Source of the DNA: an uncultured Christensenella sp. | GTDB lineage: Bacteria > Bacillota > Clostridia > Christensenellales > Borkfalkiaceae | Reading direction: 5' to 3' | DNA: 5,435 bases | NCBI GenBank assembly: GCA_910585235.1 | Contig: CAJUCM010000047.1 | Span: 1 to 5,435 of the forward strand | In this document: in pieces, positions 1 through 5,435 of the stretch | Layout of the letters: each line of letters opens with the position of its first letter | Position numbering within the stretch: position 1 is the first letter of the stretch | Translations under genes and position numbers: made by a program | Notes under the pieces: model-generated | What the model was told of the DNA's origin: nothing | The model's database searches: none | The model's input: the letters and a program-made list of their open reading frames with translations, nothing else

Positions 1-1534
1 CGAACGAGGCGAGATCGCGCGAAGCGACCCTGCCGATCCCGTTGATTCCGAGCGCATAGATAAAGCGGTCGAGCGGGATATGTTTGCTCTTTTCGATCGC
101 CTGCAACAGATTCTTAGTCTTTTTCTTTGCAAACCCGTCAAGCCCCGAAAAACTCTCTTCGGTGAGCAGATACAGATCAGAAAAATTCTTTACGTTCCGC
201 TTTTCGTTGAGAACGGTCAGCGTCGCTTCGCTCATGCCCTCGATGTCCATGGCGTTTTTGGAACAGAAATGCGTCAGCTTCTGTACGACGCGGGGCGGGC
301 ATTCGCGGTTGGAGCAGAATAGGTTCGCGCCCACCTCCGCAACGGCGCTCCCGCAGAACGGGCAGGTCTGCGGTTTCTCGACGGGAACGCTCCCCTCGGT
401 ATGGGAGACCGCCCCCAATATTTCGGGTATGACTTCGTTTGAACGGCGGACGAGGACGCGGGAATGCACTTTGACGTCCTTTTTCATGAGATCGCCGAAG
501 TTGTTGAGCGTTGCGCGGCGCACCGTCGCGCCCGCAAGCTCCACCGGTTCGATCTCGGCAAGCGGGGTGAGCTTTCCCGTTCTGCCGACCTGCCAGAACA
601 CGCGCAATACCTCCGACTCCGCCTCTTCCGCCTCAAACTTATAGGCGATCGCCCAGCGCGGGAATTTATCCGTATAGCCCATTTTCTCCCGCACGCTCTC
701 GCTATTCGCCTTGATCACCGCGCCGTCCGTGAGATAGTCGAGGCGTTTGCGTTCGATCTCGATCCCGTCGATCGCCTCGCGCACCTCGTCGTAGTCCTTG
801 CACACTTTGAAATAGGGAAAGGTCTGAAACCCCTCCCGCCGCAAAAATTCCACCGCCTCCGTCTGCGACTTTACGGGGTCCTCGCTCATGTAGTTGATAT
901 CGTAAAAAAGAATGTCGATTTTACGGGAAGCGGTCACTTTGGGATCGAGATTTCTCACCGCGCCCGCCGCCGCGTTCCGCGCGTTTTTCAGTTGATCGTC
1001 GGGGTGCTGCTCGTTGTACTCTTTCAGCCGCGAAAGGCGCATGACCGCCTCCCCGCGCACTTCGAGCGTACCGCGATAGGAAATCGTCAGCGGAAAACTG
1101 TGAACAGTCAGAACCTGCTCCGTGACGTCCTCGCCCTCCACGCCGTTACCGCGCGTCGTCGCGCGCACGAACGCGCCGTTCTCGTAAGTCAGACACACCG
1201 TCAGTCCGTCGTACTTGTATTCCACCGTAAAATCGGTGTCGCCCGCCTTCTGCACGCGCGTAAAGAACGCAGAGAGTTCGTCCCCCGTCACCGCTTTGTC
1301 AAGGCTGTACAGCCGCGCGATATGCGCGTGTTTTTTGAACGCCTTGACGGGTTCTCCCCCGACGCGCCGCGTGGGGGAATCGGGATAGACCTCACCGCTC
1401 TCCCGTTCGAGTTCGCGGAGCTCGTCATAGAGTTTATCGTACTCTCTGTCCTCGACGCTCGGATTGTCGAGAACGTAATATTCGTAAGCCCAACGGTTGA
1501 GAATGTCGCAAAGTTCCCGCTTTCTGTCTTTCAT
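1..1534 (-). CDS. ligA: NAD-dependent DNA ligase LigA (3' end cut off by window edge)
   Basis: Seals nicks in duplex DNA using NAD+, joining Okazaki fragments and closing repair patches in the cytoplasm. 511 codons are visible from the ATG at 1534; the family is usually about 650-670 residues, so the last helix-hairpin-helix (HhH) repeats and the BRCT domain lie beyond base 1. In order: the N-terminal NMN-binding Ia region (YEYYVLDNPSVEDREYDKL, then DSPTRRVGG at about 52-60), the adenylation domain with KYDG whose Lys107 should carry AMP, TRGNGVEGEDVT, EVRGEAVM and ARNAAAGAVR, the OB fold with QVGRTGKLTP and NEVIPEI, a four-Cys zinc finger (C391, C394, C407, C412), and the start of the HhH domain (RFIYALGINGIGRVASRDLASF). 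The start follows pcrA by 11 nt with an AAGGGGAG ribosome site that abuts the pcrA stop, so the two genes are surely co-transcribed. Several usually conserved positions differ (TLNN for TLHN, SNE for AGD/AGE), but the catalytic motifs are intact. Confidence 0.97.
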   Translation of the reverse strand, partial: MKDRKRELCDILNRWAYEYYVLDNPSVEDREYDKLYDELRELERESGEVYPDSPTRRVGGEPVKAFKKHAHIARLYSLDKAVTGDELSAFFTRVQKAGDTDFTVEYKYDGLTVCLTYENGAFVRATTRGNGVEGEDVTEQVLTVHSFPLTISYRGTLEVRGEAVMRLSRLKEYNEQHPDDQLKNARNAAAGAVRNLDPKVTASRKIDILFYDINYMSEDPVKSQTEAVEFLRREGFQTFPYFKVCKDYDEVREAIDGIEIERKRLDYLTDGAVIKANSESVREKMGYTDKFPRWAIAYKFEAEEAESEVLRVFWQVGRTGKLTPLAEIEPVELAGATVRRATLNNFGDLMKKDVKVHSRVLVRRSNEVIPEILGAVSHTEGSVPVEKPQTCPFCGSAVAEVGANLFCSNRECPPRVVQKLTHFCSKNAMDIEGMSEATLTVLNEKRNVKNFSDLYLLTEESFSGLDGFAKKKTKNLLQAIEKSKHIPLDRFIYALGINGIGRVASRDLASF

Positions 1535-1537
1535 GAT

Positions 1538-1545
1538 CTCCCCTT
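1538..1545 (-). promoter_or_regulatory. Ribosome binding site of ligA
   Basis: On the minus strand AAGGGGAG lies between the pcrA TGA (1546-1548) and the ligA ATG (1532-1534), with ATC between its last G and the start. It fixes the ligA start and leaves no room for a separate promoter between the genes. Confidence 0.8.
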
Positions 1546-3843
1546 TCAATCGAGTATTTCAAGAGGCGCAAGCGCCGCCGCCAAATCCTTATTTCCCGCC
1601 GTATCGAAACGGACGGTCACGATCAGGTTCCCGCCCTGCCCGCGCATAGCGACGACGACCCCGTCGCCGAACCGCGTATGCCTGACCCTGACCCCCTCGC
1701 GGAAGCGGGAGACGTCTCCCCGCGCCGCCGCGGGAGCGGGCTTTAAGCCGCCGACGTTGCCGAAGCGCACGGGCGGTTTACTGCTTCCGCCGAAGGAAGG
1801 AAAACTGTCCGTCGCGCGCGAATCGTCGTATTCCGTTTCGCGGCTCTTCTGATACCCCCAGCCGTCCGACCGCTTATAGCCCCCGCCATAACCGCCGTAA
1901 CCGCTCCTGTATCCGCTGTTATATCCGCCGTAAGAACTTGTCGCGGGCGTCAGTTTGAGTTCGTCTTTGAGTTCCTCCAAAAAGCGAGAACGCGCGGTAG
2001 GCTCGCGCTTGCCGTAGAGATAACGGCTCTTGGAGCGGGTCAGCCACAGTTTTTCCCTAGCGCGCGTAATGGCGACATACATGAGCCTGCGCTCCTCTTC
2101 GAGCTCCTCCGATTTTGCGGCGCGGGACGTCGGCATAATGTCCTCTTCCAGCCCGCAGAAAAAGACGGCGCGGAATTCCAGTCCCTTGACCGCGTGCACG
2201 GTCGCGATCGTGACGTATTCGCTCTCGTCCATTTCGTCGGTATCCGAATAGAGCGTCACCTGCTGTAAATAATCCGAAAGGGTCGCTCCATCGTTCATGC
2301 GCGCAAATTCATCCACGGAGTTCTGAAATTCGTCGAGGTTGGCGCGGCGCGTCACGTTCTCGTCCGAATCCCCCTCGTATTGGGCGTACAGCCCCGACGT
2401 ATCGAGGATATGTTTCACCAGATCCTTGACGTCCGCTTCCTGCGCATAGACGATCAGCTCTTTCAGATAGCTCCCGAACGCTCTCAGTTTTTCTTTGGTT
2501 CCCGCGTTCACGGAAAGAGAGTTGCAATTCAAAATCGCGTCGTATAAATTCAGTTCCTCTGTACCCGCATATTCCCGCATGACGGAGATCGTTTTGTCGC
2601 CGATCCCGCGCTTCGGCACGTTGATAATTCGCTCGATCGCCTCGTCGTCGAACGGATTTGCGACAATGCGCAGATATGCGAGGATCTCTTTGATCTCCTT
2701 GCGCTCGAAGAACTTGAAGCCGCCGAACACTTTATAGGGAATGTTGTATTTTGTAAATTCCTGCTCGTAAGAGCGCGTCAGCGCGTTGATGCGCATGAGG
2801 ACGGCAAAATCGGAAAACTTATACCCGCGCCTTAAATGATCGGCGATCGTGCGCGCCGCATAGAGCGCTTCGCCCGCCTCCTCTTCCGCTTCGTAAAAGA
2901 CGGGCTTGTCCCCCTCGCCGTTCTCCGTCCACAGTTCCTTTCCCTTCCGCATACGGTTGTGCGAAATGGAGGCGTTCGCAAGGGAGAGAATGGCTTTCGT
3001 CGAGCGGTAGTTCTGTTGCAATTTATAGGTCTTGGCGTTCGGGAAACTCTTTTCAAAACTTAAAATATTCTCCACTTCCGCGCCCCGCCAGCCGTAAATC
3101 GACTGATCGTCGTCGCCCACCACAAAAAGGTTTCCGTGTACGGTGGAGAGCATTTTGACAATATCGAACTGCACGGCGTTGGTATCCTGAAACTCATCCA
3201 CATGGATATAGCGGAATTTACCCGAAAGATAACTAAGCGCCTCCCTGTCCTCGCTTAAAAGCGCGCGCGCCTCCAATAAAAGATCGTCGAAATCGAGCGC
3301 GTTGTTTCGTTTCAGATGATTCTCATAAGCCGCATAGACGGCGGTGACCGCCTCGATATGATTGCTTCTGCGGTTTTCCCTGTTGTAATCCGCGGGCGCA
3401 AGCCCCAGCATTTTCGCATTTGAAATGTGCCACTTCGCCGTCTTCAACAGATCGTCGTCGTTATAGCCGCATTCCTTGAACGCCTGCTTGATGACCGCCG
3501 AACGCTCCTGTTCCGAATAGATCGAAAAGTTCTCGTTCAGTCCGCGCCTTTCCGCGAACATTCTCAATATCTTCACGCACATGGAGTGAATGGTCGAGAC
3601 CCACATTCCCCCCACTTCCGTCATGGCGGAAAGGCGTTCTTTCATCTCGTTCGCCGCTTTGTTGGTGAACGTGATCGCAAGGATATTTTCGGGCGGCACG
3701 CCCATTTCTTCCGTAAGGTAGGCGATCCGCGCGGTCAGAACGCGGGTCTTTCCGCTACCCGCGCCCGCAAGTACCAAAACTGCGCCCTCGGTATCGAGGA
3801 CGGGCGCTCTCTGTTCTTCGTTCAGTTCGGATAATGCTGTCAT
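1546..3843 (-). CDS. pcrA: ATP-dependent DNA helicase PcrA (UvrD/Rep superfamily 1A)
   Basis: A 3'-to-5' superfamily 1A helicase that unwinds DNA in nucleotide-excision and mismatch repair, clears recombinase filaments and helps replication pass transcription complexes. The 765-residue length is normal for PcrA/UvrD (about 720-775) and all motifs are present: Q motif LNEEQ (7-11), Walker A AGAGSGKT with Lys32, motif Ia TFTNKAANEM (58-67), Walker B DEFQD (216-220), motif III GDDDQSIYGWRGAE (243-256), motif IV QQNYRS (276-281), motif V TVHAVKGLEF (548-557) and motif VI VAITRAREKL (590-599). A Gly/Tyr-rich linker (638-664) leads to a C-terminal Tudor-like domain (VRVRHTRFGDGVVV, from about 718), which in this family contacts RNA polymerase. 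The start is secure: an in-frame TAA lies 12 nt upstream and the Q motif begins at residue 7. There is no Shine-Dalgarno sequence, and the promoter lies just upstream, so translation is probably leaderless. ligA follows in the same operon. RecB- and AddA-type helicases are excluded by size and domain order. Confidence 0.98.
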   Translation of the reverse strand: MTALSELNEEQRAPVLDTEGAVLVLAGAGSGKTRVLTARIAYLTEEMGVPPENILAITFTNKAANEMKERLSAMTEVGGMWVSTIHSMCVKILRMFAERRGLNENFSIYSEQERSAVIKQAFKECGYNDDDLLKTAKWHISNAKMLGLAPADYNRENRRSNHIEAVTAVYAAYENHLKRNNALDFDDLLLEARALLSEDREALSYLSGKFRYIHVDEFQDTNAVQFDIVKMLSTVHGNLFVVGDDDQSIYGWRGAEVENILSFEKSFPNAKTYKLQQNYRSTKAILSLANASISHNRMRKGKELWTENGEGDKPVFYEAEEEAGEALYAARTIADHLRRGYKFSDFAVLMRINALTRSYEQEFTKYNIPYKVFGGFKFFERKEIKEILAYLRIVANPFDDEAIERIINVPKRGIGDKTISVMREYAGTEELNLYDAILNCNSLSVNAGTKEKLRAFGSYLKELIVYAQEADVKDLVKHILDTSGLYAQYEGDSDENVTRRANLDEFQNSVDEFARMNDGATLSDYLQQVTLYSDTDEMDESEYVTIATVHAVKGLEFRAVFFCGLEEDIMPTSRAAKSEELEEERRLMYVAITRAREKLWLTRSKSRYLYGKREPTARSRFLEELKDELKLTPATSSYGGYNSGYRSGYGGYGGGYKRSDGWGYQKSRETEYDDSRATDSFPSFGGSSKPPVRFGNVGGLKPAPAAARGDVSRFREGVRVRHTRFGDGVVVAMRGQGGNLIVTVRFDTAGNKDLAAALAPLEILD
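1852..1932 (-). repeat. Imperfect Gly/Tyr codon repeat encoding the PcrA C-terminal linker
   Basis: Residues 638-664 of PcrA are nearly all Gly, Tyr, Ser and Arg, made of repeated YGG, SGY and GGGY units, and the DNA shows the matching imperfect 9-nt motif ccgccgtaa and variants on the plus strand. It joins the helicase core to the Tudor-like domain and is predicted to be disordered. Flexible linkers here are normal in PcrA; the tyrosine spacing is more striking than usual. Confidence 0.75.
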
Positions 3844-3851
3844 ACCCGAAA

Positions 3852-3880
3852 ATTATATCACACTTTTTATAAATCGGCAA
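3852..3880 (-). promoter_or_regulatory. Sigma-A promoter of the pcrA-ligA operon
   Basis: Reading the minus strand, TTGCCG (3875-3880; 4 of 6 matches to TTGACA) is followed after exactly 17 bp by TATAAT (3852-3857), preceded by TGA, which gives an extended -10. The start of transcription should fall near 3845 (a G), two bases before the pcrA ATG, or on the A of the ATG itself. No other good -10/-35 pair was found in this gap. Confidence 0.85.
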
Positions 3881-3911
3881 GTATATTATCGTTTTTCTCC
3901 GCACGAAACAT

Positions 3912-3937
3912 ACAAAGACGGGCGGAGGTCACCGCCC
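3912..3937 (-). terminator. Weak hairpin terminator after the 129-residue ORF
   Basis: Minus-strand GGGCGG (3932-3937) can pair with CCGCCC (3920-3925) around a six-base loop (3926-3931) that contains the TGA stop of the upstream ORF. The following tract is GTCTTTGT, poor in U for an intrinsic terminator. It may stop some transcripts before the pcrA promoter, or simply protect a 3' end. Confidence 0.4.
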
Positions 3938-4318
3938 TTTGATTTCAAATTCGTATTCCCGTTTGAACCGCTCCAAAGCGCGCAGATACTTTTCGGAAAG
4001 TTCCAGCGTGTATCGCTGTTTTTCCGCATAGGAAAGGCTCATATAGTACTCCATGTCGGTGAGCCGCCCGATCGCGTCGGAGACCTCCCCTTCGGATAAA
4101 AGCAGATCGCGGACTTTCAGATAGAACCCGTCGGGAGATTCTCCGCGGATCCGCGTCGTCACCTTTTCGGTAAAGTACCGCTCCATTTTGCTCTCGTTGA
4201 TCCCGTTTTCCTTGGCGTGCAGGCGTTCGCTTTCGAGTTCCTCTTCACAGGCTTTCCAGAACCCCTTTTTCATGCGTAGCTTTGCCTCTTTCGCAAGTGT
4301 TTTCAGCGTCTTTTCCAC
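3929..4318 (-). CDS. Hypothetical protein, 129 residues, highly charged
   Basis: I do not recognise this protein. It is cytoplasmic by appearance, with no signal peptide or membrane segment. It is rich in Glu, Lys and Arg and probably almost entirely alpha-helical: a basic first helix (residues 1-20), an acidic stretch CEEELESER (24-32), a middle segment with ESPDGFYLKVRDLLLSEGEV (60-79), and a long C-terminal helix with many Tyr and Lys/Glu (about 92-127). There is one Cys (24) and one Trp (21), so no metal-binding cluster. The start is GTG at 4318, supported by GGGAGG seven nt upstream; an internal ATG at residue 17 has a poorer site. It sits between rpsU and pcrA, 32 nt after the strong rpsU terminator, with no promoter visible, so it may depend on read-through. 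It is not YqeY, the common rpsU neighbour, and lacks the RecX repeat pattern. That it is a real gene is likely from the ribosome site and its fit between neighbours; its function is unknown. Confidence 0.8.
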   Translation of the reverse strand: MEKTLKTLAKEAKLRMKKGFWKACEEELESERLHAKENGINESKMERYFTEKVTTRIRGESPDGFYLKVRDLLLSEGEVSDAIGRLTDMEYYMSLSYAEKQRYTLELSEKYLRALERFKREYEFEIKGR

Positions 4319-4325
4319 GAGCGCG

Positions 4326-4331
4326 CCTCCC
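4326..4331 (-). promoter_or_regulatory. Ribosome binding site deciding the GTG start of the 129-residue ORF
   Basis: Minus-strand GGGAGG is followed by seven bases and GTG (4316-4318). Just upstream are two tandem copies of CGAAAAAAG within 4330-4349, an A-rich stretch that should keep the site unstructured. This favours GTG over the internal ATG at 4270-4272. Confidence 0.7.
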
Positions 4332-4350
4332 TTTTTTCGACTTTTTTCGC

Positions 4351-4378
4351 AAAAAAAATCCGTAACTCTCGTTACGGA
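4351..4378 (-). terminator. Strong intrinsic terminator after rpsU
   Basis: On the minus strand TCCGTAAC (4371-4378) and GTTACGGA (4359-4366) form a perfect 8-bp stem closed by a GAGA (GNRA-type) tetraloop, followed directly by eight T (4351-4358). It begins six bases after the rpsU stop. It has no T tract on the plus strand, so it acts in one direction only. Confidence 0.93.
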
Positions 4379-4384
4379 AATTTC

Positions 4385-4561
4385 TTAGCCTCTGTTTCTC
4401 TTTCTTGCAGCTTCTGCTTTCTTTCTCTTCTTCACGGAAGGCTTTTCGTAAAACTCTTTTTTACGAAGGTCGCCGATGATTCCGTCGCGCGAGCATTTTC
4501 TCTTGAAACGGCGCAACGCGCTTTCGAGATTCTCGTTCTCTCCGACTTTAATCGTGGACAT
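4385..4561 (-). CDS. rpsU: 30S ribosomal protein bS21
   Basis: Small basic protein of the 30S subunit, located near the anti-Shine-Dalgarno end of 16S rRNA and involved in initiation. The 58-residue product matches the family closely: an N-terminal KVGENENLESALRRFKR helix, the central CSRDGIIGDLRKKEFYEKP signature, and a very basic tail KKRKKAEAARKRNRG. The length is typical of Bacillota bS21 (57-58). A frame-matched TTG at 4570 would add MKN, but the AAGGAGGG at 4571-4578 lies only one base from it; the ATG at 4561 is ten bases from AGGAGG and gives the usual family start, so I choose it. The gene is preceded by a consensus promoter and followed by a strong terminator, so it is mainly a single-gene transcript, as expected for an abundant ribosomal protein. 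Read-through from the upstream TIM-barrel gene is possible because no terminator is seen between them. Confidence 0.96.
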   Translation of the reverse strand: MSTIKVGENENLESALRRFKRKCSRDGIIGDLRKKEFYEKPSVKKRKKAEAARKRNRG

Positions 4562-4570
4562 ATTTTTCAA

Positions 4571-4578
4571 CCCTCCTT
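4571..4578 (-). promoter_or_regulatory. Ribosome binding site deciding the rpsU start
   Basis: Minus-strand AAGGAGGG is an almost complete anti-Shine-Dalgarno match. Its spacing is ten bases to the ATG at 4561 but only one base to the TTG at 4570, which rules out the longer start. Confidence 0.85.
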
Positions 4579-4605
4579 CGCCCTCGGCACTTACTTAACG
4601 GTATT

Positions 4606-4634
4606 ATTATAATGCGCTATCCATTATTTGTCAA
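4606..4634 (-). promoter_or_regulatory. Exact-consensus sigma-A promoter of rpsU
   Basis: Minus-strand TTGACA (4629-4634), a 17-bp spacer (4612-4628) and TATAAT (4606-4611) match the sigma-A/sigma-70 consensus at all 12 positions with the ideal spacing. The predicted transcript start is a G near 4599, giving a leader of about 38 nt with the ribosome site inside it. The -35 element is 24 bp downstream of the stop codon of the preceding gene. Confidence 0.95.
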
Positions 4635-4658
4635 TTTATTTCGGGGTATTTCGGCAGG

Positions 4659-5435
4659 TTATCTGAAAATTTTTTCAGCCGTTTCCGAAAGATAGTCGTA
4701 GGAATCTTTCAGCTCTTTGAGTTCGCGGTAGTCGTTCCCGTAATTCTCGATGATGACCGCCCCGTCGAAGCCCGATCCTTTCAGAATCCTGAATAGCTCT
4801 TCAAAGTCGAATCTCCCTTTCCCCGGCAGACAGTTCTTTCCGTCCTCGCTAAAATCGCACGCGTGGACGTAGGCAAGACCCTGTCCCATGCCTTCAAGAT
4901 ACTTTTGATAGGAATTGCCGGAAATTCTCGCCTGTTTAATATCGAGAACCGCGCCGAGGTCGGGACAGTATCTGCGAATTTCCCGAAATACTTCCGGACG
5001 GTTGTAAAGCGCCCATTCCACGTTTTCAAGGCACAGCTTCACCCCTCTCTCCTTGCAGAAATCATAGATTTGTGCAATCTTGTTCCCCGACTTTACCAAA
5101 TCCTCGCGGAACGTGGATTTCAGCCTTGCAAGTCCGTGAAAGGTATAATGTTCCGCGCCGAGAACGTTTGCGGAAGCGAGAACCTTTTCAAGCAGGGAAT
5201 ACGCATCCGCCCGAACGCGCGGATGATCGCTGAACAGCTGCGGTTCAAACTGCGTGTTGAGAACGTGAACGGAATTGACGCTCAGGTTTCCTTTTTTTCG
5301 GTGCAGCGTTTCGGCAAAGCGCGGTTCGTATTCCGAGAAAGACGTCAGAAATACTTCCGCCGTCCCGACGCCCCACTCCGAAATGAGCGCGACCGCATCC
5401 TCGTTGTAGAGACGCATAAAAAGCGACGCCGTAGA
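4659..5435 (-). CDS. Sugar phosphate isomerase/epimerase-like TIM-barrel protein (5' end beyond window)
   Basis: Resembles the xylose-isomerase-like TIM-barrel family (AP endonuclease 2 fold), whose members isomerise or epimerise sugars with a divalent metal; the substrate cannot be told here. Counting from the first in-window ATG (5417), the C-terminal half holds the usual ligand positions: Glu131 in LCLENVEW, Asp159 in AVLDIKQA, His185 and Asp188 in YVHACD, and Glu224 in VIIENY, with the LPGKGRFDF loop at 197-205. In place of the common Gly-His after LD there is Lys161-Gln162. The ATG at 5417 is unlikely to be the true start: it has no ribosome site, and the frame stays open to the edge, adding STASLF, which looks like the first beta strand of this fold (family members often begin with a Met, a few residues, then ST). 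About 5-10 residues are probably missing. No terminator is seen between its stop and the rpsU promoter. Endonuclease IV is less likely because its zinc-site pattern is not seen. Confidence 0.88.
   Translation of the reverse strand, partial: STASLFMRLYNEDAVALISEWGVGTAEVFLTSFSEYEPRFAETLHRKKGNLSVNSVHVLNTQFEPQLFSDHPRVRADAYSLLEKVLASANVLGAEHYTFHGLARLKSTFREDLVKSGNKIAQIYDFCKERGVKLCLENVEWALYNRPEVFREIRRYCPDLGAVLDIKQARISGNSYQKYLEGMGQGLAYVHACDFSEDGKNCLPGKGRFDFEELFRILKGSGFDGAVIIENYGNDYRELKELKDSYDYLSETAEKIFR

Noticed and set aside
464..1852. A long plus-strand open frame of 462 codons opposite ligA and the end of pcrA
   Set aside because: It lies antisense to a clear LigA frame with intact catalytic motifs. 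It is rich in His, Arg, Leu and Phe, as expected of the complement of GC-biased codons, and matches no domain I can see.
3427..3834. Plus-strand open frame of 135 codons opposite the start of pcrA
   Set aside because: It is the shadow of the PcrA Walker A region, with no ribosome site and no recognisable domain; the same holds for the other short frames inside pcrA and for 4781-5029 inside the TIM-barrel gene.
3881..3911. Possible second pcrA promoter with TATACT as the -10
   Set aside because: At 17 bp upstream the -35 would be TTTCGT, a poor match, whereas the downstream TATAAT has an extended -10 and a better -35.
4562..4570. TTG start giving a 61-residue bS21
   Set aside because: The ribosome site is only one base away, and the ATG at 4561 gives the normal family N-terminus.
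4638..4656. Short direct repeat CCGAAATA between the TIM-barrel stop and the rpsU promoter
   Set aside because: Two eight-base copies are too short to support an operator or an attachment site without comparative data.
4663..4678. Inverted repeat ctgaaaattttttcag at the end of the TIM-barrel gene
   Set aside because: The stem is AT-rich, has almost no loop, lies inside the coding sequence, and is not followed by a T tract, so it is not a convincing terminator.

Overview
The window is an ordinary-looking piece of bacterial chromosome with five genes, all on the minus strand, so the genes read from right to left. The best fit is a member of the Bacillota, probably class Clostridia, with roughly balanced base composition. 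The grounds are the adjacent pcrA-ligA pair, a 58-residue basic bS21, strong AGGAGG-type ribosome binding sites, textbook sigma-A promoters, and a LigA with what I recall as clostridial motif variants (TLNN, RSNEVIP). Assignment below class level is not supported.

Right end (4659-5435): a sugar phosphate isomerase/epimerase-like TIM-barrel protein. Its reading frame runs off the right edge, so the first in-window ATG is probably not the true start. Next come an exact-consensus promoter (TTGACA, 17 bp, TATAAT), a 38-nt leader and rpsU (4385-4561), closed by a strong intrinsic terminator (4351-4378). Only 32 nt further on is the GTG start of an unrecognised, highly charged 129-residue protein (3929-4318), which has no visible promoter of its own and ends in a weak hairpin.

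Left part: pcrA (1546-3843), a complete UvrD/PcrA-type helicase, followed after 11 nt by ligA (1-1534), which is cut by the left edge before the end of its helix-hairpin-helix domain and BRCT domain. The helicase and NAD-dependent ligase form one transcription unit, as in many Gram-positive bacteria, and serve DNA repair and replication. The pcrA promoter (extended -10 TATAAT, 17-bp spacer) lies so close to the ATG that the mRNA is predicted to be leaderless. There is also no Shine-Dalgarno sequence, and an in-frame stop lies 12 nt upstream of the ATG.

I see no mobile element, CRISPR array, tRNA or rRNA, and no convincing new multi-gene system. The points worth checking are the leaderless pcrA start, the rpsU terminator placed ahead of the unknown gene, the unknown gene itself, and active-site or motif variants in the TIM-barrel protein and LigA. 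No gap between genes exceeds 100 bases.
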